From Lenzites betulinus (lineage: Eukaryota > Basidiomycota > Agaricomycetes > Polyporales > Polyporaceae): 64,000 bases of DNA. A program made the position numbers and the translations under genes. Below the pieces are notes generated by a model, which was not told the DNA's origin, did not search any database, and saw nothing but the letters and a program-made list of their open reading frames with translations. The DNA is taken from the NCBI GenBank assembly GCA_022264855.1, contig JABYQU010000010.1, positions 372,001-436,000 of the forward strand, given 5' to 3'. Shown piece after piece: positions 12,425-22,542 of the stretch (within the stretch, counting starts at the first letter, position 1; the number at the start of each line of letters is the position of its first letter).

Positions 12425-14179
12425 ATGGCGTTCTCGATCTTGGCTTCGCTGCTCCTCGTGTATGCGGCATACGCCCGGGGCATGCCCAGTGAATCGCTGC
12501 AACTCCGCGACACCCAAGCGTCACTTGGTGTTGCGCGCGATGTCCAGCAGAGCTGGTCCATGTACTCTCCTTACTTCGCCGCAGCCGAATATCAGAAGCC
12601 GCCGGCGAGCTGCAAGATCACTCAGGTAAGCCATGCACATGATGATAAGACATTCATACCACGCGTATGAACGCAACGCGCGCTCCTCGTGCAGGACGCG
12701 CACTGTACTTTCACGTCATAATACTTTCATCTTCAGCGTGTAAGACGTATTACTCACGTTGCATTTTTTACCAGGTCAATATTGTACGTGATGACCACTC
12801 TACATTCGGGGTCATCCTCTAAGCCGTCGAGCTCTCAGATCCAACGCCATGGAGCACGGTTCCCTACGTCCGGCGCGTCCAAGCGTATCTTGGCAGCGTT
12901 AGGGAAGCTCCAGAAGGCAGACAACTTCACGGACCCTCTCCTCGACTTCGTCGAAGACTACACCTACAGTCTCGGTCAAGATAGTCTTGTTGCCTTGGGC
13001 GCGACTCAGTAGGTCTTTGACGTTTGAGATGTACGTGGAGAAGGCTCAGCGATTGTAGATCGGCTCAGGCGGGTAAAGAAGCCTTCCAGAGATATTCTTC
13101 GTTGATCAGCGACAAGAATATCCCGTTCGTAAGAGCCTCCAGCTCGGATCGTGTGGTTGCTACCGCCAACAACTGGACCGCAGGTACGTTATGTGATGCG
13201 AACTCTACAAGTGACTTTACCTTATCATCCCGCGACCAGGATTCGCCCTTGCAAGTGCGAACCGCTTCAAGCCGCTCCTGTCGGTGATTCTCTCCGAAGC
13301 GGTACGTCTCTGCTGCTTCACGCAATTCCTACAGGTGCTCACACTCGCTCAGGGCAATGATACCCTGGACGACAACATGTGCCCCGCTGCGGGCGACTCC
13401 GATCCCCAAGTAAACGCATGGATCGCGCAATACGCGCCGCCGATGACCGCTCGCCTCAACGCAGGAGCCCCCGGCGCGAACCTCACCGACACGGACACCT
13501 ACAACCTGCTCACAATGTGTGCCTTCGAGACGGTAGCGACCGAGAAGCGCAGCCGCTTCTGCGACATTTACGAGGAACTGCACGCGGAAGCCGCGTTCGC
13601 GTACAACGCAGATCTTGACAAATTCTACGGTACTGGGTAGGCCTCACATGTCACCCATGGAGTGTCGCCCGCGTCTGACCGTCTGCCTACAGATACGGCC
13701 AACCCCTCGGCCCCGTACAGGGCGTCGGGTACGTCAACGAGCTCATCGCGCGCCTCACTGGAAAGCCCGTCGCGGACCACACGCAGACAAACAGCACGCT
13801 CGACTCCTCCGCGGCCACCTTCCCTTTGAACCGCACGCTCTACGCCGACTTCTCGCACGACAACCAGATGGTCGCGATCTTCTCCGCGATGGGCCTCTTC
13901 AAGCAGCCCGCGCCGCTCGACCCCACGCACCCGAACCCCGCGCGTACCTTCCGCGTGCAGCGCATCGTGCCGTTCTCCGGGCGCATGGTCGTGGAGCGCC
14001 TCGAGTGCGCGAAGGCGGGCGCGGCGTACGTGCGCATATTGGTGAACGACGCGGTGCAGCCGCTGACGTTCTGTGGGGCGGATGCGCACGGGCTGTGCAA
14101 GCTGGATGCGTTCGTGCAGAGCCAGGCGTATGCGCGGAACGACGGCGAGGGTGACTTTGAGAAGTGCTTCGCGACGTAG
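12425..14179 (+). CDS. Phytase, histidine acid phosphatase family (PhyA type), secreted
   Basis: Removes phosphates from phytate outside the cell. Seven exons join in frame to 445 residues, the usual phytase size: 12425-12625, 12775-12783, 12839-13008, 13059-13183, 13240-13301, 13353-13636 and 13693-14179. The start is placed at MAFSILASLLLVYAAYARG, a clear signal peptide. The active-site motif RHGARFPTSGAS follows the third exon junction (CKITQ-VNI-IQRHGARFP). The C-terminal proton-donor motif is HDNQMVAIF near 13855. Several N-x-S/T sites (NWTA, NLTD, NSTL, NRTL) fit a glycosylated secreted enzyme, and Cys residues are spaced as in fungal phytases. The second exon is just nine bases. The stop lies 73 bases from that of the convergent monooxygenase gene. 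Position specificity (3- or 6-phytase) cannot be read. Confidence 0.93.
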
Positions 14180-14252
14180 GATAGCTTACGGTGTCGAAAA
14201 GTACTACTATACAGATAAAACGACACAGTTGTCGTGTTTGTTGTGTATACGA

Positions 14253-16496
14253 CTAGGATGACGTCGCAGAATCACGACGCGCGTCGCGTTCTGCTTTCAA
14301 CGTCGCGAGCTCCTTCGAGCGGACGGGGCGGAACGGCCACGTGAGCGCGTTTCCCCCGCTCCGCAACACTGGCAGGCCCATGTCCTCCAGCAGGTCGTCC
14401 GAGTATTGCGGCCACCTATAGACCATCTGCGTTACACATGCATGCTTTCATCCACAAACTAGAGTCACATACCCCATGAAAGCGAGGAAGCCTGTGTAAC
14501 TGGGATTGAGCGCAGTCGGTACCTCGGGGTACCGCTGCTTCAGCCATGCGGCCTCGCGCTCAGTTGCCGCCAGCGCATCTTCCACGCTTTCCGGGAGGCG
14601 CATCTTGTCCCTGAGGAAGTAAGAGGAGATCCAGTGCGCGGCGACCTCGGATGTGTATCCGTTGTTTGTCGAGAGCTACAAGCACAATTAGTATCGCTTG
14701 AGTATCACTGTCGTGAGATTCGAATGGCCGTACGCATGTTCCGTTCATCGCGAGGTCGCGGCGCGTGATGTTCCTCGCGGGTACGAGGCCGCGGTATATC
14801 TCGGAGGACCAACGTTGAGTGTCTGGGTGCGTCGGTGGCGGGTCTGAGAGCGTCGTGTAGTCCCAGTGGTATGACGAGTTGGGGCTGGCCGGCTGGGGGC
14901 CCAGCGCCAGTGCTTCCATCGTCTCTTCTAATAGTCATGTCCAGCATGAGAGCCCTGCAGGCCACAGTACACATGAGTGCGCGCAAGTCACTTACCATCG
15001 AACAGATTCTCCCAAGACGATTTGTACCCCGTACCAAGCACCACAGCGCTAGCACGCAGGGAGCGGCCGTCCTGGAGCACGACCGTCTTCCCGTCCTCCC
15101 CGAAATGCGACACGCGCGCGGAGGTGATCACATCTATCTTCCCAGCGACGGCGAGCGCATAAAACGTATCGGGGCGCGGGACGCCGTCGTCGTTGAAACG
15201 GACGTGCCAGAAGGGCGAGACGGTGTTGCGGAGGGGAGAGTCGGCGGGTACCCCGGCGGCGAAGAACTGGGAGTTGGGTGAGAGGGGGAAGGCATAGGCA
15301 GAGGCCGGGCGATGGGCTTACTGCGCTCTGGGTGAGTGCATACCAGGTGGACTGGGTGATGAGCTTTCCGAGCCAGGTTGTGTGTAGGAATTGTCTTTGG
15401 GGAAGTGCAAGCAAATCCAATTCATACCTAGGTTAACGAACAAGGTAATGGCACTTACTCGAGTTTAGTACGAAGGTGAATGTGAGGCATTATAACTGCC
15501 AGAAATCTGTGTAATATGGGTACTGTCGATAATGTTGCTGTACGACGCTGACGGTTTGGGGCTCACCTACTGCTCCTGAGAGACGCAGGAAGGGGCAGAG
15601 GGTACGCCAGGAATGCGTCCAGCTTATTGCAGACCATAGTGACCTTACGCCCTTCATTCGCAAGAAACGCGCAAACACTGGCATAAGAAATTAGCCTCAT
15701 GACAATATCGGGGGACGTGTGCCACTCACTCCTGGGCGGACTTTCCACCCCCGACGACTACTATAGAGGAAGCATCATCTGTCGGTGAGTCTCCTCGAGC
15801 CGCCGGAATGCTAGAAAGGAGCTCATCCGTCCTCTCCGCGAATTCGGCAGTATGAAACACGGGCCCTTCAAAGCCCGCGGCTAAAGCAGTGGTCGGTCGG
15901 AGAGCTTCGGACAGCTTTGGAGTAGCGCAGCCCTAGCGAAGATCATTGTTATTACTGCTGCACCGGCCAGTGAGTACATAGCGCGTCGCTTACCCCCGTA
16001 CACAAGACGATGCGAGCGTATTCCTGAATCTCTGTACGACCGCTAGCGACGTCGAGCACCTCGAGCTGCCAGCCTCGACCGGAGGGATGTCGGCGGATCC
16101 GACGAACATCCTTTCCGAGCTTTATGTTGTCCTTGAGGTATTTGTCGGCGAAGGCCTGAAAGTAGCGAGACACCTCGGGCCCGGACAATCGCCCCCTGAG
16201 CTTTCCTCCCGCCGCAGGAGGAGGCATCTCGAGCGCCGAAAAACGGTACTGCCCATGTACGCTTCGCAGGTTCGGTTCGGTTCTGAATGTAAGACGGATA
16301 AGAACGCTTACTTATTGAGATAGAGACCTGGGTAGATGCGATTCGCCGCCCAGACCCCGCCGACCTGCAAGTCTCGGGTTAGCACATGCACGTTAGTAAA
16401 GCCATCTTGCAGTAGGGTATGGGCTGTGATCAGCCCAGCGACGCCTGCGCCGATGACGGCAACAGGGCCTTCCTGTAAGTCAGAGGTGGGAAACAT
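14253..16496 (-). CDS. Flavin-containing monooxygenase (class B type), paralogue 1
   Basis: Uses FAD and NADPH to oxygenate a soft nucleophile or carbonyl substrate that is unknown here. The first exon has the FAD dinucleotide fold (GPVAVIGAGVAGLITAHTLL) and GGVWAANRIYPGL. The FMO identifying motif FxGxxxHxxxF is present as FEGPVFHTAEF near 15860, and the NADPH-binding VVVGGGKSAQE follows near 15740. Downstream are VLGTGYKSSWENLF, the usual ATG-type motif, and SSYHWDYTTLSDPP. The C-terminus reads ALTWPFRPVRSKEL and ends with a charged tail. ATG 16496 is chosen because it sits ten residues before the FAD motif; upstream triplets in frame are not ATG. It lies head-to-tail with a close paralogue and tail-to-tail with the phytase gene. 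About eight introns. Confidence 0.87.
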
Positions 16497-16779
16497 GGAG
16501 GGAAGACGGAAGAAGGCATCAGATCCCACACTCGGTCCCAATAAATGAACGGGAGAGCAGGCGTCATTCGCGTAGGCACCAAGAAGGCACTAAAGTGTCT
16601 GCGGCCGCGTGACAGACTCCGCTCAATTTCGGCCGCGTGGAGATGAAACGGAAAGCGAGCGCACACCGGCTTCAGCGTTCGATCTAGCTGTGGAGCATAT
16701 GACATGTCATTCAAGATGAGAGCGCGAACATGTCCTCGATAGGGTATTGTGGACGGTGCCTCTTCCCATACCAAGTCAA

Positions 16780-19082
16780 TTAAGCTTCTTTCGCGGCGTT
16801 CGCGGCTCGTCTCGCTTCATCTCGCTCTTCCTTGAGGTCCCGGATTTCCTCAAGTTGTATGACCTTGAACGGCCATGTGAGTGCGTTTCCTCCGCCGCGC
16901 ATGATAGGTAAGCCCAAGTCCTCGAGCAGGTCGTCCGCGTGCTGTGGCCATCTGGTGGCACATCCGCATAGATCGCGTCAGTATTCGTAGGCATTGCGTC
17001 CGGGATGAGGCCCTAAGACTCACGTCCAAAACGCCAGGTAGCTTGCACGACTGGGGTAGAGAGCGGTCGGGATCTCGGGGTAGCGTCTTTTCAGCCATGC
17101 TGCCTCGCGCTCCGTCGCCGCAAAAGCGGCTTCTGGAGTTTGTGGGATCCGCATGTTGTCCCCGAGGAAATACGCAGAGATCCAGTGTGAGGCCACCTCC
17201 ATGGTGTACCCCATGCTTGGTGCGATCTACGCGGGCCAGATTAATCAGTTCGGCACACCGATACCTCAAGCCAAAGCACGTACGCAAGCGCCGTTCACAG
17301 CAAAGTCCCTGTTTGCGATGTTCTTCGCAGGCACTATTCCTCTGAGTATTGATGAAGACCATGCTTCGGTGTCAGGGTGAAGCGGAGGTGGATTGGCCAA
17401 GGTCTTGTAGTTCCAGACATGAGACGAATCACGGTTGGCGGGGTGGGGGCTGACACCGAGAGCTTCCATAGTTCCGTCTGTGATACCGGAACATAAGACT
17501 GATGGCCCTCAGGATGCAACCCCACATACCACCGAACATACCCTCCCACGATGATTTATATCCCGTGGCAAGAATGATAGCAGCGGCGGGAACTTGACTC
17601 CCGTCCTTCAATAGAACTGATTGACCATCGTCACCGAAACCGACTGCGCGATTAAGAGTGAAGACCTTGATCTTGTCTGCAAGGACAAGTGCGTGGAACC
17701 CATTCGGACGCGGTGTCCCTTCATCGTTGACCTGAATATTCCAAAAGGGAGCGAAAGTGTTGCGAAGTGGAGAGTCTTGGGGGATCTTTGTCACTTCAAA
17801 CTACAAATGGAAGCACCGGTGAATATAAGACTAGTACGAGGAGACGGAAATCTTACCGCACGATCGATGAGACGGCGCCAAACGAAGTCGACGATCTTCT
17901 TTCCCAACCACGTCGTATGAAGGAAACGCCTGGAACATGTTAAGATGCGAAGACAAAACTATCCCGTGGTTTACTCACTCGAGGAATGTACGTAGATGAA
18001 TATGAGGCGAGAACATAGAGACCAGCCTGCCAGAGATGTCAGTAACTGCCTTGACGGCCCTTCTGAACGCCGTGATATGATTGCCAGTCAGGCTTACCTG
18101 CTTCTCCGTATATAGTCTGGCAAGGGTTTGGGCGTCGCCGTGAAGGCGTTTAGTTTGTGGCATACCATCGTAACATCTCTGCCTTCGTTCGCGAAGTACA
18201 CACACGCGCTGGGTGGTACAAACTAGGTCGTAAGTCTACCATCATACGGAGGTGTAAACAACCACGTACTCCTGAGCAGATTTACCGCCACCAATAACGA
18301 CCACTGCCTTCGAACCGCGTTCATCCCCACCTGAGGCAGTATGGGAAAGCAAAGCGTCGGTATTCTGGGCCAAATCAGCACTATGAATAACGATCCCCTT
18401 GAAACCGGCGGCAGTGACTGCGGCAGGGTTGAAGGCATCAGGTACTTGAGGGTTACTGCAGCCCTGGTACGCAAAATTAGCTTGTTAGATATACTGCATA
18501 CGTATGACTCAAAACGGCTCACTCCTGTGCAGACAACGAGGCGGGCGTAGGTTCTGGTTTCGGTAGCGCTGGTGCGTAGGTCGAGCACATCGAGTTTCCA
18601 CCCCGTTCCGTCGGAGCCGCGGCGGATGTTTGACACGTCGAGGTTGTAATGTATCCGTCCTTGCAGGAATTTGGAAGCGAAGGTCTCGAGGTAGTTCATC
18701 ACATCTTCACCAGACAAACGAGCCCCCTTTTCAGCAGGGGGAGGCATGTCCAGCGGTGAAAAGCGATATTCGCCGGGCAGACTGTGAAGCGGGTTAAGAA
18801 GCATAACCACTGATTATGGACAAGCGCAACTTACCTGTTGAGCTCAAGTCCGGGGTATATGCGCTCTCTTGCCCAGACGCCACCCACTGTGGCATCCTTG
18901 GTTAGTACGTGAACGTCTGTGAAGCCGTCGCGGACAAGTGTGTGTGCTGTGATAAGGCCAGCCACGCCAGATCCTATAACAGCGACTGGCTGCGTCAAAC
19001 AATGGGGTTCGCTCTGGGAAGACATGTCGGGTATGGGATGCAGATGAGGTGAGTTCAAGTCGAGGGGGTCGTGGAGAAACAT
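16780..19082 (-). CDS. Flavin-containing monooxygenase (class B type), paralogue 2
   Basis: Tandem relative of the preceding monooxygenase, same strand, with 283 bases between them. It shares motif order and exon pattern: FAD motif QPVAVIGSGVAGLITAHTLV, then VGGVWARERIYPGL, FKGIVIHSADL where the paralogue has FxGxxxHxxxF, VVVIGGGKSAQE, a LATGYKSSWEGMFGG element and ALTWPFKVIQLEEIRD near the end. The last position of the FMO identifying motif is Leu rather than Phe/Tyr, a difference from its neighbour that might bear on substrate or cofactor handling. Two starts are possible: ATG 19082 (MFLHDPLDLN) or ATG 19025 (MSSQSEPHCL). The latter aligns better with paralogue 1. Substrate unknown; both may have arisen by a local duplication. 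Confidence 0.86.
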
Positions 19083-20773
19083 TCGTTAATATATATCCAC
19101 GACGCCCGCCGCCGGTACGAAACATCATACGTGCAGGGTGGCAGAGAAGGGCCCCTTCCTGTCGGCTGAAAGAGTGGTACAAGATTTAGGCTTGGTCCTT
19201 CTGTAGTACCATCATGATTAATGGCATTGGACCCTCCGCTGACAAGCCGCTCACCGCAATATCCAGTCAGCTCGACGTCTCGAATCTCAGCCCGGCCAGA
19301 CGCGGAGACTAGGGTAGCATAGCATCAGCGCCGGCGCAGAATGCGTCGAGGACTCGCACTGCTTCCACGCGGTGATACGCGGCGAAATTTAAACGGCTGG
19401 AACCATCGACTCTCGAGATCCCTTGCGCACATAGTGTTCCTGAATCCCAGACCCGAAAGCCAAGATGAGATGTGCGGCCGTGCGAGTAAAGAGCTCAGCG
19501 CTCAGCGCTCAGGCGTAACGTCCTAGGCTTGGACGCCCGAGTGAGTAGGATCGGCGCGAATGCGATGGTGTAGCACCACGAGTAGTCTCCGGGCGGCGCC
19601 CTGGGGTGCACACTGACACATGCCATAAGAGCATCTGTCCTGTCTCTTGTCCCGGGTACTTGGGGAGTATAGAGTTGTTCCCGTGACGAATGCAGTGACC
19701 ACGAAGAAAGGAAGACCAGTGGCAATGACGAGCGGCTCCGATTGAGGACTGAATTGGTTGGAATAAGCATCAATGTCGAAACACGGAGAACGCACGGATT
19801 TATGTCTCAGGCGGTCGCTACTGACGCACACGACGTCGTACCGGAAAAGTGGACCACATCGTACTGATGTGAAACCTAAGATCATAACGAGAAACCTTGT
19901 GCCCAAGCTCCGCCACAGGCTCGCATACGGGCATAACACGGGGAATGCACATGATGATCACATACCTACTTGCCTCGCAGCACCAGAGGCAGCACCTCGC
20001 TCGAGCAGTCAGGCAACACGGCCGGACACAGAAGCTCTGGGCCCGTGCCTATGCTTGTACTCGCTCACCCAGATTTATCTAGCGGCACCGGCGCCCTGGC
20101 GCGGGAGGTTTGACATCGCGATCAATGGACGTACCTTGGCACGGCGAGTACACGGTCTATGGTAGAGCCTCAGGCCTCATGGGCAGCAAGCGTCGAGCGA
20201 CGAGCTTTCGCGATCCTCGGTCTTCGATGGTGGGCACTCTGCTCTTGCTCGAGGAACGTCTGGAATATGAGAATCTAACTGACGAGAGAAAAGATCTACA
20301 GCCATGGCCCGTATGATGATGAAACAATAAGCATCGAGCGATTCATGAGTGAGTCCTCCAGGGCGAGGTAACTTCTAGTATTAAGTAGACCCGTTAGACG
20401 CTAGCCGCTGTTGTTGTATATATAGGCGCCTCTCAAACTTGGCAGCTACTAGTACGTTCATTAATATTCGATGCTTCCACTCTGGCCTACTAGTGCTGAA
20501 CGAATCTCAACAATGGTAAAAATGTTTTACAAGACTCATTCGTACCAGTGTGCACGATCTTACGCCACGAACAAACCGTAAAAGCACACGTGCATATTTC
20601 CACAAGGTAGCTGGCCGTCCTCCTGGAACCTGCTGCGGCTGATGCATATACTTGCGCCGTCTTGACCTTCTGTGAATCTGCAGCTATCCCGCATGACCTG
20701 GGCTGCGGCAGTGGAAGGTGAGTCAGCGCCCACTAATCTCCAATTCAGCCCTTCTTCATGCTGTCGACGTTGT

Positions 20774-20815
20774 GATACCGCAGCAAGCCACACTTCCCGT
20801 CGATGCTGCGGTATC
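20774..20815. repeat. Inverted repeat, 12-base perfect arms
   Basis: Left arm GATACCGCAGCA (20774-20785) and right arm TGCTGCGGTATC (20804-20815) are exact reverse complements with an 18-base loop. It lies in the gene-poor stretch, 93 bases before a second hairpin. Function unknown. Confidence 0.7.
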
Positions 20816-20907
20816 TCTACGTTGTGTATAAAAGCACGTATAATTGCTATCCAGAGGCCTCATAGTGCCGCAGGTAGGCCTCCTATGCACGGTCACGGAG
20901 GTTACAT

Positions 20908-20950
20908 ATATCATCGCGAAACTACGGTGACGTAGTTTCCGTGATGATAT
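20908..20950. repeat. Near-perfect hairpin, about 20-base arms, 4-base loop
   Basis: Left arm 20908-20926 (ATATCATC..AAACTACG) pairs with right arm 20931-20950 around the loop GTGA. The arms differ by a mismatch and one extra base. It is flanked by ordinary AT-rich sequence and is not followed by a T-run typical of a bacterial-style terminator. It might be a cruciform, the centre of a decayed miniature element, or part of a small RNA precursor. Confidence 0.7.
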
Positions 20951-22542
20951 CTGCAACACCCGCCTCCGTCTTCCTGTACTTGCGCATTAGCGTTCGCCCA
21001 CACGCCTTTTCTCTGAGGCGTCAGCCAATACACAGCACTTTTTCCGAATTTTCTTGGATATATAGGTTCTTTATCTATCGTCACATAGTAGTAGAACCAT
21101 CCTCGTCACGGTTCGCAACTTCGCTCAACGCCGACCACTTCTACGAGCACTAGACTCCGATGTACTTCTTATTGCAGCAGTATAAGTACTCTCCACAACA
21201 AGCTTACCGCAGCTATGTCCACCTTCGAACGATTTTTTGCCACTTCGATTCATGGAGCGTTGGCTTCGGAGAGGTCCATTCTTGCTGCGGTATGCCAATT
21301 TTACAAACCAGTTCGCAAATGTGCTCATCTCCCTGACTTCCTCGCCTTTGGCTCAGTCATGTCCAAGAAGTCGAAGTTATACCCTCTGCCACCAAGACGC
21401 GACTGTGTCCCTCCCTCCAATCCGACTGCCCACGTTGCGGTCATCAGGTATACCTTCGCTCACACTGCGGCAGCTGCATAGAAGAACCTCGCCGGGCATA
21501 GAAACATCACAGCTTTAGTGAGCATGCCTTCGCCAACTCTATGCCCACCTCTATTCATGGGTAAGGCTGCATGCCGAAACTGCGTTGTGCACCACGGACG
21601 GGTCCATATGCTGCGGTAGACTCCGCCCGGGTATAAAAGATAGATGCACATTGGCTGTATTCCTCACTTTTCCCCACAACAGCCTTGCCATGGGCTTTCA
21701 TGTGAAGTGGACATCTGCCTCTCCACAAATCCGCTTGCTGGCCTGTTATTCGACGCGTCTGCCGCGCCGTCGGGCTAAGTTGCAACCCCCCCCCCTCCCC
21801 CCGCCGCGTCATCCCTCTCCTCCAACGAGTCCCAAGCCATTTCTTCCGCTCCCGACACCGCCACCCCGAGCCTGTCACCTCGTGTAAGTCGAGGTGAATC
21901 GTTTTTCGAGACGCGTGCTGATTCTACCTTATATACGCATAGCGTCGGCTTTACGCCTTCCCCACATCGGAGTGTGTACGGCTATGAATACCAACGTAGC
22001 ATCCGCCTGACGGAAACCATGGTTCTGAAACCCAATATGTAACATGTGGTATGCGTGAATGAACACGCTGAGGTTGTGAGAGCAATGATCGCAATATTCC
22101 CCTGTCCGACAGAGGCCGATGACGTTTTCAAAGTATTTCCGGCTGAGTACATGCCTCGGTGCGTCTACCGCTAGGTCTCTGGCAAAGTTCCAAGTACGCG
22201 CAGCTACGCGCTTAGATCCCGTGACCGTGTTAGTCGTTCGACTTGACATCCGAGGACGGCATGGTGCACTCTCAGCCTGCCTCGCAAGCAATCCTCGTCA
22301 ACAACGCGGATTGAATATCTTACTAGTGCAGACGGGGTAAACTTCACCAAACCGACAAGCATTGCATTGACGACATATACTAAGAGGATACATGCAAAGG
22401 AGACAACATGGAATGACGTGACGGACATGAAACAACGTGAACGAGAGAAACACCGGTATTGTACGTACTGATTCTGGGATCCAGGCCACAGCCACCAACC
22501 CTGCGCAAGCTTTCCAAACTGCGGCACTCGAAAAGAGGCGGC

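Larger units (their letters stand above)
19083..22542. other. Gene-poor, AT-richer 3.5 kb region
   Basis: Between the second monooxygenase start and the nucleoporin stop no convincing gene is visible. The longest frames (about 19500-19940 minus and 21930-22290 minus, 120-138 codons) lack family motifs; the second has no ATG near its start. Two hairpins lie at 20774-20815 and 20908-20950, and short copies of an ACCGCAGC/GCTGCGGT element recur between about 20770 and 21620. A C-rich tract is at about 21785-21805. The region could hold a non-coding transcript, a decayed element or long promoters, but nothing decisive is seen. Confidence 0.45.

Noticed and set aside
19495..19939. Overlapping minus-strand frames with hydrophobic stretch
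   Set aside because: No motif, and neighbouring frames are equally open; unlikely to be a gene.
21929..22291. 120-codon minus-strand frame with Cys/His-rich segment
   Set aside because: No ATG at the start, no family character and no splice partner; likely chance.
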